A stretch of 64,000 nucleotides of DNA, taken from contig NZ_JAPZSP010000018.1 of NCBI RefSeq assembly GCF_027531705.1, forward strand, positions 124,001-188,000, in the 5' to 3' direction. This document shows positions 24,290 to 33,404 of the stretch, one piece after another (the stretch's first letter is position 1; each line of letters starts with the position of its first letter). Position numbers and translations under genes: made by a program. Under the pieces are notes generated by a model that was not told the DNA's origin, did no database searches, and saw only the letters and a program-made list of their open reading frames with translations. This DNA comes from Flavobacterium sp. (GTDB lineage Bacteria > Bacteroidota > Bacteroidia > Flavobacteriales > Flavobacteriaceae).

Positions 24290-27200
24290 ATGAAAACTAG
24301 AATACTTTCATATATCCTACTATTTTCAATAACCTTATTTTCTCAAAATAAAAACTCTTCTATTGGTTTTATTGAAAACAAAGGGCAAATTATTGATCAA
24401 AATGGTAAGCCTAATAAAAAAGTCAAATATCTATTGAACACAAATGGATTAAATGTTCAAATTAGAGAAAATGGCTTTAGTTATGATATTTACGAAACCA
24501 AAAAACATAAATTATCCAAAAAAGAAATTGCAAAGCAGAATCCATTTCCTGAAGCATTACGAGAAAAAAACAAGCTTCCAGACTATAAACTAGAATACAT
24601 CTACCATAGAATAGATATTGATTTTCTCAATTCCAGAAAAAATGCAAAAATTATAGCTGAAGACAAGTCAACCGACTATGATAACTACTATAATGTGATT
24701 GGAAAACCTGAAGGCGTGTTGAAAGTTCATAAATACAAACAAATAACTTATGAAAATATTTACCCTAATATTGATGTAGTTTTTTCAATTCCAAATGATA
24801 GTCTAAAACCTGTTGAATATAATTTTGTTGTTAAACCAAATGGAAAAATTTCAGATATTCAACTAAAATTCAATGGTGCTAAAACAGAACTTTTAGATAA
24901 TAAAATCAAACTAAATGTTCGTTTTGGAGCTATGGAAGAGATACTTCCCATGAGCTGGATTGAAAACGGAAAATCTAAAACAGAAGTTGCCATTAACTAT
25001 AAAAAGTTAGCAAAAAATGTTTATAGTTTTGTTAGTGTCACTTCAAGTTATGGCAAAACTTTGGTAATTGATCCTGTGCCTATTCGGCTTTGGGGAACTT
25101 ATTGTGGTGGAGATGGTGGGGATAAAGCTAATAAAGTTATTATAGATTTAAATGGAAATATTTATTCAGGAGGAATCACTACATCCTTCAATAATATTTC
25201 TACAATAGGTGCACATCAATTAACTCATTGGCCTTTATTTAGTGCTAATTTTTTTGATTACGATTGTTTTATTGTGAAAATGAATAGTTCTGGCTCTAGA
25301 TTATGGGGTACATATTTAGGAGGAAATGATCAAGATAATTTAAAAGATTTAGCTATTGATAAACTAAATAATCTAATAATTACAGGTTTTTCAAATAGTA
25401 ACCTAAATAGTATTTCATCAACAGGTTCATATCAACAAAATCTTAATTATAACTTTTTGGGAAGTGCTAATAATATAGATGCTTTTCTAGTAAAATTTAA
25501 TGAAAATGGAACTCGAATTTGGGGGACTTTTTATGGAGGTAATTTTAATGATATATCTAACTGCTTATCGGTAAATGAATTAAACGAAATAATAATTAGC
25601 GGAATTACTTTTAGCGAAACTGCCATTGCAACACCTGGAAGTCATAAAACTGCATTTTCTAATTCATTTAATACCCAATATGATGGATTTATAGCAAAAT
25701 TTGATACGCTAGGCAATAGAATTTGGGGAACTTATTTTGGTGGTGATATGCAAGAGAATATTAATGATGTAAAAACAGATAATTTAAATAATATTTATAT
25801 AGCTGGAAATGCTTACAGTACAAATGGAATTTCAACATTAGGTTCATTTCAATATAATAGAAATACAAATTGGGATGGGTTTGTTTCAAAATTTTCATCC
25901 ACTGGTAATCAAATATGGGGAACATATTTTGGAGGAGAAAGCGAAGATCATTTAAATAAATTGGTAATTGGTAGTAACTCTATATATTTGGCAGGTAAAA
26001 CTTCAAGTAATTCTAACATTTCATCTGCAAATGCATTTATTTCTATTGCTCCACATACTGGTAATACTGGTTATGATGGGATTTTATTAAAATTTGATTT
26101 TAATGGTAATAGAATTTGGTCAACTTATTTTTATGATGATCTCTATGATTTAGATATTGACAATAATGAAAACATCTTTTTTGTTGGACAAACTCAATCA
26201 GATCTGAACATCGCTACTGCAAATTCATATCAAAGTATTCGATCTTTTTCAGATGGTTTTATTCAAAAATTTAATACAAACGGACAAAAAATTTGGGGAA
26301 CGTATTACGGAGGGGAATCTATTGATGGTTTATATTCAATTAAATGTGATAACATAAATAATTTTTTTTATGTTGGGGGTTACACTTTGAGTTATAATGA
26401 CATAGCTACATCAGGTACTTTACAGTCAAATTATTCAGGTAATTTTGAAGATGGTCTAATTGCTAAATTTCAAGATTGTTTATCATCACCTCAAGTCAGT
26501 ATAAACAACCCTTGCATTGGCAACACTTTAAACCTAACCGCATCAGGCGGTACAAATTATTCTTGGACAGGTCCAAATGGTTTTACTTCATCTTCACAAA
26601 ATCCAACAATAACAAACGCTCAAACAATAAATTCAGGACAGTATACGTGTACAATAACAGGTACTGGAGGCTGCGATGGTACAATTTCAACAACTGTTAC
26701 TGTGGGCGACAACACTAAACCAATCCCAAACCAAACAACATTACCAACCATAACAGGAGATTGCAACACAACAATTTCAACTATTCCAACTGCTACGGAT
26801 AACTGTGCTGGTATTATAAACGGCACAACAACAGATGCATTAAGCTATGCTTTACCTGGAACTTATACCATAAATTGGAAATATGATGATGGAAACGGTA
26901 ACGTAGAAACGCAACAACAATCTATAGTTATTACAACTGTTGCTCTTCCAACCCTAACTTCTCCTCAATCTTTCTGTATTCAACAAAATCCAACATTAAA
27001 TTCTATTTCAATAAATGGCCAAAACATCAAATGGTATGATGCACAAACACTTGGTAACTTACTTCCTAGTTCAACTGTTTTGATAAATGGCTCTACTTAT
27101 TACGCATCGCAAACTATAAATAGTTGTGAAAGTTTAAGAGTTCCAATAACAATAAATATCCAAAACACAGCTGCTCCTACTGGAAATGCAAACCAAAGTT

Positions 27201-28375
27201 TTTGCGCTACTCAAAATGCAACTCTAAATGAAATTGCAATTTCTGGAAATACTATAAACTGGTATTCGTCTCCATCAAGCACAGTAATTTTACCAACTAC
27301 AACCTTACTTGTAAATGGTTCAACTTACTACGCAACACAAACAATAAATGGTTGTGAAAGTGTAAATAGAATTGCGGTTACAATCACGCTAACAACAACT
27401 TTGAATGCCAATAATTATTCGAAATCCTTTTGTGATGATTTAGATGATGGTTTGGAAACAATTCTGCTTTCTGATTATAATTCATTTTTACTTCCTTCGG
27501 TTACAAATGAAATTTTCACCTACTACAACTCAAATTCAAGTGCTGAAAATCAAATTCAATCAGATCAAATTAATCTTAATTACACTTTAACAACAGGAAA
27601 TCATATTGTATTTGTTAGAATAGATTCTTCTAATGGATGCCATCAAGTGGTAGAATTAAATCTGACCTTATTTTCTAATCCAGTTATTAATCTGAAAGAT
27701 ATAATTCCAATTTGTGAGAACAAAGACATTAATGTCAATGCTGGAAACGGATTTGATAGTTATACATGGTCAACTGGTATAACTAATCAACAATCAATTT
27801 TGATTACTCAACCAGGTAGTTATTCACTAACAGTCACCAAAAATAATGGTTCAATTACTTGCTCTAAAACAAAAAATTTCACAGTTGTCAATTCAAATAC
27901 AGCAAGTATTTCATCTATAGAAACTTCAGATTGGACAGATAATCAAAATACAATTTCTGTCTTCTTATCTCCATCAAGTGTTGGTAATTACGAATATTCG
28001 TTAGATGGTATAAAGTATCAAGATAGTCCAATATTTGATAACTTAATGAGTGGTTTTTATACAGTTTATGTAAATGACAAAAATGACTGTGGTGAAATAA
28101 CTGATGAAGTTTTTTTACTAATGTACCCAACTTTTTTCACGCCAAATAACGATGGATACAATGATTATTGGAAAATCAAATTATCCGAACTTGAACCTGG
28201 TTTAACCATTAAAATTTTTGATCGATTCGGAAAATTCATAAAATTGTTAGATAATGATGACATTAGTTGGGATGGAACTTATATCCAAAAGCCGCTTCCA
28301 GCAGATGATTACTGGTTTGTAATTACCAGAGCTAACGGCAAAGAATATAGAAACCATTTTACATTGAAGCGTTAA
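24290..28375 (+). CDS. SBBP-repeat adhesin-like protein with type B T9SS sorting domain
   Basis: A 1361-residue secreted protein with a signal peptide (about 1-18). The N-terminal region (about 25-260) matches the conserved IGFIENKGQ...DIYE domain seen before SBBP repeats. From about 265 to 730 a beta-propeller is built of repeats that each carry IWGTYFGG-like motifs (SBBP). Then come Ig/HYR-like domains (about 735-1130) and a gliding-motility-associated C-terminal domain (about 1275-1361) starting FFTPNNDGYNDYW. The C-terminus marks it as a type B T9SS cargo. Likely role is surface adhesion or matrix binding, by inference. Confidence 0.88.
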   Translation: MKTRILSYILLFSITLFSQNKNSSIGFIENKGQIIDQNGKPNKKVKYLLNTNGLNVQIRENGFSYDIYETKKHKLSKKEIAKQNPFPEALREKNKLPDYKLEYIYHRIDIDFLNSRKNAKIIAEDKSTDYDNYYNVIGKPEGVLKVHKYKQITYENIYPNIDVVFSIPNDSLKPVEYNFVVKPNGKISDIQLKFNGAKTELLDNKIKLNVRFGAMEEILPMSWIENGKSKTEVAINYKKLAKNVYSFVSVTSSYGKTLVIDPVPIRLWGTYCGGDGGDKANKVIIDLNGNIYSGGITTSFNNISTIGAHQLTHWPLFSANFFDYDCFIVKMNSSGSRLWGTYLGGNDQDNLKDLAIDKLNNLIITGFSNSNLNSISSTGSYQQNLNYNFLGSANNIDAFLVKFNENGTRIWGTFYGGNFNDISNCLSVNELNEIIISGITFSETAIATPGSHKTAFSNSFNTQYDGFIAKFDTLGNRIWGTYFGGDMQENINDVKTDNLNNIYIAGNAYSTNGISTLGSFQYNRNTNWDGFVSKFSSTGNQIWGTYFGGESEDHLNKLVIGSNSIYLAGKTSSNSNISSANAFISIAPHTGNTGYDGILLKFDFNGNRIWSTYFYDDLYDLDIDNNENIFFVGQTQSDLNIATANSYQSIRSFSDGFIQKFNTNGQKIWGTYYGGESIDGLYSIKCDNINNFFYVGGYTLSYNDIATSGTLQSNYSGNFEDGLIAKFQDCLSSPQVSINNPCIGNTLNLTASGGTNYSWTGPNGFTSSSQNPTITNAQTINSGQYTCTITGTGGCDGTISTTVTVGDNTKPIPNQTTLPTITGDCNTTISTIPTATDNCAGIINGTTTDALSYALPGTYTINWKYDDGNGNVETQQQSIVITTVALPTLTSPQSFCIQQNPTLNSISINGQNIKWYDAQTLGNLLPSSTVLINGSTYYASQTINSCESLRVPITINIQNTAAPTGNANQSFCATQNATLNEIAISGNTINWYSSPSSTVILPTTTLLVNGSTYYATQTINGCESVNRIAVTITLTTTLNANNYSKSFCDDLDDGLETILLSDYNSFLLPSVTNEIFTYYNSNSSAENQIQSDQINLNYTLTTGNHIVFVRIDSSNGCHQVVELNLTLFSNPVINLKDIIPICENKDINVNAGNGFDSYTWSTGITNQQSILITQPGSYSLTVTKNNGSITCSKTKNFTVVNSNTASISSIETSDWTDNQNTISVFLSPSSVGNYEYSLDGIKYQDSPIFDNLMSGFYTVYVNDKNDCGEITDEVFLLMYPTFFTPNNDGYNDYWKIKLSELEPGLTIKIFDRFGKFIKLLDNDDISWDGTYIQKPLPADDYWFVITRANGKEYRNHFTLKR

Positions 28376-28445
28376 AAATTAATTAATATTTAAAAACAAA
28401 TCTTCATCAACTCTAATATTCATTATTTTTACAAAAATTTTAAAA

Positions 28446-30050
28446 ATGCCAAACGACTGTATAACGTATCAAAATTCGGGCTATTTCACTCAATTAATTG
28501 TAGATTATTTGGAGGAAAAAGAATCGTTGCAACCACTTTACAATCGTTTTCCAAAAATTGAAAATTTTAAAAGTCAGATTGAAGAGAAAAATAGCAATTA
28601 CAATGACAACTTCAATGGCAATAACAAAAGAGAAATTTTAGTTGCTGAACTTGAAAAACAATATCAAAATTTTGAAGTTTCTGAAACAACTTTAAACAAT
28701 ATTAAACTTTTAAACAACTCTAAAACTTTCACAGTTACGACTGGACATCAACTGAATTTATTTACTGGCTATTTATATTTTATTTATAAAATTGTTTCAA
28801 CTATTAATCTTTGTAAACAATTAAAATCGGAATATCCAGAGTACAATTTTGTGCCGATTTATTGGATGGCAACCGAAGATCATGATTTTGACGAAATCAA
28901 TTATTTCAACTTTAAAGAAAAAAGAATTCGTTGGAATCGAGAAAGTTCTGGACCAGTTGGAAGATTATCTACTGATGGTTTGGATAAAGTTTTGGAAGTT
29001 TTTTCTAAAGAAATTGGAAATTCTTCAAATGCCAAAAAATTGAAAGAACTTTTTGAAAATGCTTATCTAAAAAACAATAATTTAGCAGATGCCACAAGAT
29101 TTTTAACCAACGAGTTATTCAAAAATGAAGGGTTAGTGATTTTGGATGGCGATTCAAAAGATTTGAAAAAATTGTTTATTCCTTATGCTAAAAAAGAGCT
29201 TTTGGAGCAAACTTCTTTTCAAAAAGTAACGGAAACTAATCAACTTCTAAAAGACTATTTTATTCAAGTAAATCCTCGTGAAATTAATTTATTTTACATT
29301 GAAGATAATTTGCGCGAACGAATAATTCTTGAAAATGGAATTTATAAAATTAACAATACAACTTTACAATTTTCTGAAAATGAAATTGTAGCCGAATTAG
29401 AAAAGAATCCTGAAAAATTTAGTCCAAATGTTATTTTGAGACCTTTATATGAAGAAGTTGTTTTGCCTAATCTTTGCTATATTGGTGGTGGCGGTGAACT
29501 AGCGTATTGGTTTGAATTGAAAGCTAATTTTGAAGCTAATAACGTAACTTTTCCAATGCTTTTACTTCGTAATTCTGTTTTACTTGCAACCGAAAAACAA
29601 GTTACAAAAGCTGATAAACTAGACTTAAAATGGAAAGATTTATTTACCAATCAAAAAGAGTTAGTCAACAACCAAACCAAGAAAAAAACAGCTTTTGAAA
29701 TTGATTTTTCTTCTCAAAAAGAGCAATTAAGCAAGCAATTTGAATATTTAAATCAATTGGCAACCCAAACCGACAAATCGTTTATTGGAGCAGTAAAAGC
29801 CCAAGAATCCAAACAATTAAAAGGATTAGAGAATCTTGAAAAAAGATTGCTAAAAGCCCAAAAAAGAAAACTTTCAGAAGAATTAAATAGAATTACTTCA
29901 CTTCAAAACGAATTATTTCCGAACCAAAGTTTGCAAGAAAGACAATTAAATTTTTCTGAATTTTATATCGAAATTGGGGATTTGTTTCTTGAGAAAATTA
30001 TAAAAGAATTGAAACCTTTAGATAATGAGTTTTCAATTATAGAATTATAA
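28446..30050 (+). CDS. bshC: Bacillithiol biosynthesis cysteine-adding enzyme BshC
   Basis: A 534-residue cytoplasmic protein that adds cysteine to glucosaminyl-malate in the last step of bacillithiol synthesis. Family-typical stretches are TTGHQLNLFTGYLYFIYK (near residue 100), PIYWMATEDHDFDEI (near 140) and YIGGGGELAYWFELK (near 345), followed by a C-terminal coiled coil (about 400-510) rich in Lys, Gln and Glu. Length is normal. bshA and bshB are not in the window. A near -7 element TATTTTTA lies at 28424-28431, 14 bp before the ATG. Bacillithiol is the usual low-molecular-weight thiol in Bacteroidetes. Confidence 0.93.
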   Translation: MPNDCITYQNSGYFTQLIVDYLEEKESLQPLYNRFPKIENFKSQIEEKNSNYNDNFNGNNKREILVAELEKQYQNFEVSETTLNNIKLLNNSKTFTVTTGHQLNLFTGYLYFIYKIVSTINLCKQLKSEYPEYNFVPIYWMATEDHDFDEINYFNFKEKRIRWNRESSGPVGRLSTDGLDKVLEVFSKEIGNSSNAKKLKELFENAYLKNNNLADATRFLTNELFKNEGLVILDGDSKDLKKLFIPYAKKELLEQTSFQKVTETNQLLKDYFIQVNPREINLFYIEDNLRERIILENGIYKINNTTLQFSENEIVAELEKNPEKFSPNVILRPLYEEVVLPNLCYIGGGGELAYWFELKANFEANNVTFPMLLLRNSVLLATEKQVTKADKLDLKWKDLFTNQKELVNNQTKKKTAFEIDFSSQKEQLSKQFEYLNQLATQTDKSFIGAVKAQESKQLKGLENLEKRLLKAQKRKLSEELNRITSLQNELFPNQSLQERQLNFSEFYIEIGDLFLEKIIKELKPLDNEFSIIEL

Positions 30051-30165
30051 ATTTAGTAAAAAAGGAGTTTCTCTTATTTTGTTTACATAATTTTATTCGA
30101 CAAAACTACGTTTTTGATAATTTTATCAACACTATAACGTTTTCGCTATTTTTTTTAAGAAACGT

Positions 30166-30193
30166 TTTGATTGACTAACTCAAAATAACTTTA
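30166..30193 (+). promoter_or_regulatory. Promoter TTTG-N16-TAACTTTA
   Basis: TTTG at 30166-30169 and TAACTTTA (one mismatch to TAnnTTTG) at 30186-30193, 42 bp upstream of the ATG at 30236. The word ACGTTTT occurs three times just upstream (30108, 30137, 30162). Confidence 0.45.
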
Positions 30194-30235
30194 AATTAGC
30201 ATAAAATTAAATTTTTAATAAAAAATTAAACACTT

Positions 30236-31771
30236 ATGAAAACAAAATTACTTTTATTACTGGCAGTAGTTATGACTGCTTTTAGTGTAAATGCGCAAAC
30301 AATAGCTATTGTAGGCGAAGCTGCTGGCGGATGGCCTGGAGATCCTGGTAACCCTGGCCCAACAGATATACACCAAATGACATCAACGGATGGAATAAAC
30401 TGGACATATACTGGATTAGTTCTTACTAATGCTGGTGAAGTTAGTGGTTGTTCAGGTGCAAATTGCGGCGGAGTAAAATTTAGACAAGATAATGCTTGGG
30501 CTATTAATTGGGGGTCAGCTTCATTTCCATCGGGTACAGGAACACAGGGTGGCACAAATATTCAGTGCTTAGCTGGTACATACGATGTTACTTTTAATAG
30601 TGTCACTGGTGAATACAATTTTTCAGGAGGTGCACCAATTCCTGTTGTTAAATTAGTAGGAACAGCTGTAACTGGTGGAACTGTAACTATGAATGCACAA
30701 ACACTCACAACGTTTACACTACCTTTAACAACATTTTTAGATGGTACTGCTCAGTTTGAAGTTGATGGTGAACTTGCTGGAGGAACTGGATTCCCAACTG
30801 GTACTTTTGTTGATGCCACACAATTTATTCCTGTAGTCGCAGGTGCTTATACAAGTGTAACTGTAAACATTGAAACAGGTGAATACGTATTTACAGCTGC
30901 TCCGCTCTACCCACTTATAGGATTAATTGGTAGTGGAACAACTGGTAATGATGCTGGATGGGGACAAGATATTGATATGACAACTTCAAACGGAGTTAAT
31001 TATAAATTGAGTAATCAAGAATTATTTAGTGTAAATACAAGTAATGGTAATCCTGGTGGATTAAAATTTAGAGAAAATAATGAATGGACTAACTCATGGG
31101 GTGGAGTTTCATTTCCAAATGGTCCAATAGCAGGTGATAATAATGATATAATTGTAACTGCAGCTGGAACATACAATTCATATTTCAACTATACCACAAA
31201 AGCTTATAACTTTGTTAAAGTAGGTAGTATTTCTCTTGTAGGTGATGCTGTAGGCGGGTGGCCAGACTCTCCAGGAAATCCTGGTCCAGTCGATATTAAC
31301 ATGATGTCAACAACAGATGATGAAAATTATACTTTAACAAATCTTACTGTAGTTGCTGGCGGTTGTAAATTTAGACAAGATAATGATTGGAGCATTCCAT
31401 CGTTTGGAAGTGATCAATTCCCAGCTGGAACTGATACTAATAATGACATAATTATTGAAGCTGGTGAAGAAGGCACTTACGATGTTACTTTCAAAAAAAG
31501 CACTAAAGAGTATACCTTCACACCTTCATTAGCAACTACAAGCTTCGCTAAATCAAACTTCAAAGTTTACCCTAACCCATCTAATACTAATTGGAACTTT
31601 ACTTCTGCTAAAGATGTAATTATTTCTATTCAAGTAGTTGATATGTTAGGTAAAGTTGTAGCAACTTCAACTTCTACTACTGTTGATGCTTCTGCATTAA
31701 CAACTGGAGTTTACTTTGCAAAAGTGGCTACAGCTACTGCAACTGAAACTATTAAAGTGGTTAAAAACTAA
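30236..31771 (+). CDS. SusE/SusF-like repeat protein with T9SS sorting domain
   Basis: A 511-residue secreted protein with a signal peptide (cleaved near VNAQ). Repeated modules begin IAIVGEAAGGWPGDPGNPGP (about 22), LIGLIGSGTTGNDAGWGQD (about 225) and ISLVGDAVGGWPDSPGNPGP (about 335); each continues with a KFR(Q/E)(D/N)N..W..WG segment and ends in a YDVTF or similar strand. This layout resembles the starch-binding modules of SusE/SusF. It ends in a type A T9SS domain (KVYPNPSNTNWNF). Unlike SusE/F it is not a lipoprotein and no susC/susD genes are adjacent. Binding of a polysaccharide is inference. Confidence 0.82.
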   Translation: MKTKLLLLLAVVMTAFSVNAQTIAIVGEAAGGWPGDPGNPGPTDIHQMTSTDGINWTYTGLVLTNAGEVSGCSGANCGGVKFRQDNAWAINWGSASFPSGTGTQGGTNIQCLAGTYDVTFNSVTGEYNFSGGAPIPVVKLVGTAVTGGTVTMNAQTLTTFTLPLTTFLDGTAQFEVDGELAGGTGFPTGTFVDATQFIPVVAGAYTSVTVNIETGEYVFTAAPLYPLIGLIGSGTTGNDAGWGQDIDMTTSNGVNYKLSNQELFSVNTSNGNPGGLKFRENNEWTNSWGGVSFPNGPIAGDNNDIIVTAAGTYNSYFNYTTKAYNFVKVGSISLVGDAVGGWPDSPGNPGPVDINMMSTTDDENYTLTNLTVVAGGCKFRQDNDWSIPSFGSDQFPAGTDTNNDIIIEAGEEGTYDVTFKKSTKEYTFTPSLATTSFAKSNFKVYPNPSNTNWNFTSAKDVIISIQVVDMLGKVVATSTSTTVDASALTTGVYFAKVATATATETIKVVKN

Positions 31772-31794
31772 TACTTAGTAAACCTAATTATATA

Positions 31795-31830
31795 AAACTC
31801 CTGATAAATACTTTTATCGGGAGTTTTTTA
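31795..31830 (+). terminator. Rho-independent terminator
   Basis: A 14-bp stem (AAACTCCTGATAAA at 31795-31808 with 31813-31826, one T-G wobble), a 4-nt loop and a T tract. It follows the SusE/F-like gene by 23 bp. Confidence 0.88.
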
Positions 31831-31842
31831 TTAAACAACAAA

Positions 31843-31998
31843 CCTTTAAACTCCTAAACTTTTTCAAACTTTTAAACTTCTAAACTTACAAACTCTTAAA
31901 CCTTTAAACTCTTAAACCTTTAAACTTTTAAACTTTTAAACTCCTAAACTTTTTAAAACTTTTAAACTCTTAAACTTTTAAACTCCTAAACTTTTAAC
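31843..31998 (+). repeat. Long degenerate 8-bp tandem array (CTYTTAAA)
   Basis: About 18-19 copies of an 8-bp unit, consensus CTYTTAAA with variants such as CTCCTAAA and CTTCTAAA, fill the spacer between the terminator and the ndk promoter. Most copies keep exact 8-bp phase; two are 10 bp. The unit is the reverse complement of the AGTTTAAG array at 10893-10940. Confidence 0.85.
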
Positions 31999-32006
31999 TA
32001 CTTTTG
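31999..32006 (+). promoter_or_regulatory. -7 promoter element TACTTTTG for ndk
   Basis: An exact TAnnTTTG, 28 bp before the ndk ATG and directly abutting the 8-bp array, which therefore occupies the -33 region and beyond. Confidence 0.65.
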
Positions 32007-32034
32007 CATCCGAATTATAATACACAAACAAAAA

Positions 32035-32454
32035 ATGGCAACAAATAGAACATTTACAATGATTAAACCTGATGGTGTAGAAAACGGACACATCGGTGGA
32101 ATTTTAAATATGATTACTGAAGGTGGTTTCAGAATTGTAGCAATGAAATTAACACAATTAACAGTAGCGGATGCTCAAAAATTCTACGCAGTTCACGCTG
32201 CAAGACCATTCTTTGGCGAATTGGTTGAATTTATGACACGCGGACCAATTGTTGCTGCTATATTAGAAAAAGAAAATGCTGTAGAAGACTTCAGAACTTT
32301 AATTGGTTCAACAAATCCTGCTGATGCTGCCGAAGGTACAATCCGTAAAAAATACGCAACTTCTATTGGAGAAAATGCTGTTCACGGTTCAGATTCTGAT
32401 GAGAATGCTGCTATCGAAGGTGCTTTTCACTTTGCTGGTAGAGAACAGTTTTAG
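32035..32454 (+). CDS. ndk: Nucleoside diphosphate kinase
   Basis: A 139-residue cytoplasmic enzyme that balances NTP pools by phosphate transfer from ATP. It has the N-terminal FTMIKPDGV nucleotide-binding strand, the [14 protein letters not shown] segment, and the catalytic His117 in NAVHGSDS. Length is normal. Its promoter is immediately downstream of a long 8-bp repeat array, and a bidirectional terminator follows. Confidence 0.97.
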   Translation: MATNRTFTMIKPDGVENGHIGGILNMITEGGFRIVAMKLTQLTVADAQKFYAVHAARPFFGELVEFMTRGPIVAAILEKENAVEDFRTLIGSTNPADAAEGTIRKKYATSIGENAVHGSDSDENAAIEGAFHFAGREQF

Positions 32455-32486
32455 TATTCAGTATTCAGTCGCAGTTGGCAGTTATG
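32455..32486 (+). repeat. CAGTCGCAGTTGGCA word after ndk
   Basis: Begins at the ndk stop codon with TATTCAG repeated twice, then CAGTCGCAGTTGGCA. It matches the spacer at 18127-18149 in sequence and orientation relative to the preceding gene. Confidence 0.55.
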
Positions 32487-32503
32487 TATATTGTGAATAA
32501 AAT

Positions 32504-32543
32504 AAAAAATCCCGTCGCGTTATTATACAAGACGGGATTTTTC
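32504..32543. terminator. Bidirectional terminator between ndk and the DUF721 gene
   Basis: AAAAATCCCGTC (32505-32516) pairs with GACGGGATTTTT (32531-32542). A/T runs on both sides let it serve the convergent genes on both strands. Confidence 0.85.
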
Positions 32544-32555
32544 ATTTTAAAAAAA

Positions 32556-32577
32556 CTTGAAACCTGAAACTTGAAAC
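32556..32577. repeat. Three 7-bp words CTTGAAA
   Basis: CTTGAAA, CCTGAAA and CTTGAAA are consecutive, just past the stop codon of the DUF721 gene. Another short-period array in a spacer. Confidence 0.6.
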
Positions 32578-32584
32578 AAAAAAT

Positions 32585-32881
32585 TTATCTCAAAACAATT
32601 GATTTTACAACTTCTTTACCCATTTCTTCATTTATCATTTTAATTATTTTGTCTTTTCCGTAACTCAATTCTTCTCTCAAAACAGCTGAAGTTAATGACA
32701 CATAAAGAATAGTTCCTTTCAAAACAACTTCTTTTGTATAAGTGTTTACGCCATTTCCCATAAGGTTTTTCCAAGCTTGCTCAACGTCAATTTTATCCAT
32801 GCCCGATTCGAGCTTATTGACTTCAATAAACTGCTTTAAAACATCTGAAATTGAACCTTCGTTACTTAGTCTTTTTGCCAT
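32585..32881 (-). CDS. DUF721 domain protein (DciA-like)
   Basis: A 98-residue basic/acidic mixed protein matching the short Bacteroidetes DUF721 form: SISDVLKQFIEVNKLESGMDKIDVEQAWKNLMG, then a KH-like strand pattern ending VVKSIVLR. DUF721 proteins include DciA, the ancestral loader/operator of the replicative helicase, so a link to DnaB is expected from family knowledge. The start ATG shares a base with the stop of the lipoprotein gene upstream, so the two are coupled. Confidence 0.82.
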   Translation of the reverse strand: MAKRLSNEGSISDVLKQFIEVNKLESGMDKIDVEQAWKNLMGNGVNTYTKEVVLKGTILYVSLTSAVLREELSYGKDKIIKMINEEMGKEVVKSIVLR

Positions 32882-33300
32882 TATTTTAATGAAAAAGGTT
32901 TTGCTCTTTTATAATGATATTCTAATTCTTGCTTGTTTTTTACAACAAAAGTAGAATCTTTTATTTCAATAATTTCTTCTTTCCACTTTGCTAAATCTGT
33001 TTCATAATTGATAACAAAAGTAGAACCTTCAGATGAAATCGAAATTTTTTCTTTAATGTCATTAGTCAGATAAGTTCCATCTAACTGAGGCATTACTTTT
33101 TGGCGAAAGCCTTTATTTTCTTTAATTTCAAAAAAATCGATTGTTTCATTAACCTTGTAATCTTTCTTGATTCCATCAGCAAGAACAACATTTTCAATTT
33201 CCCAATAACCATTTATTTTAGCGATGTCTTTTTCGCTAATTGCCTGTTTACAAGAAACAAACATACTGCCTATAATCAGAAGTGATGCAATTTTTTTCAT
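32881..33300 (-). CDS. Small lipoprotein, lipocalin-like
   Basis: A 139-residue protein with a lipoprotein signal (MKKIASLLIIGSMFVSC, lipidated Cys17). The mature part has the INGYWEIENV strand (GxW-type start of lipocalin folds) and several beta strands such as STFVINYETD and STFVVKNKQELEYHY. A longer reading frame begins 28 codons earlier, but the signal peptide decides for ATG at 33300. It is translationally coupled to the DUF721 gene. Function unknown. Confidence 0.8.
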   Translation of the reverse strand: MKKIASLLIIGSMFVSCKQAISEKDIAKINGYWEIENVVLADGIKKDYKVNETIDFFEIKENKGFRQKVMPQLDGTYLTNDIKEKISISSEGSTFVINYETDLAKWKEEIIEIKDSTFVVKNKQELEYHYKRAKPFSLK

Positions 33301-33347
33301 AATCAAAATAAAACTGAAATTTACAATATAAATTTGAAGAATAAAAC

Positions 33348-33355
33348 TATTTTTG
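33348..33355 (+). promoter_or_regulatory. -7 promoter element TATTTTTG
   Basis: An exact TAnnTTTG, 49 bp before the serine hydrolase ATG, in the 104-bp divergent spacer. Confidence 0.5.
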
Positions 33356-33404
33356 ATTAAACCTTTTTGGTTTTTAAAAGTCAAAATAGAAAACCCAATC
33401 TACT

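Noticed and set aside
31843-31998. Possible CRISPR array
   Set aside because: Units are 8 bp, degenerate and contiguous with no spacers; no cas genes are in the window.
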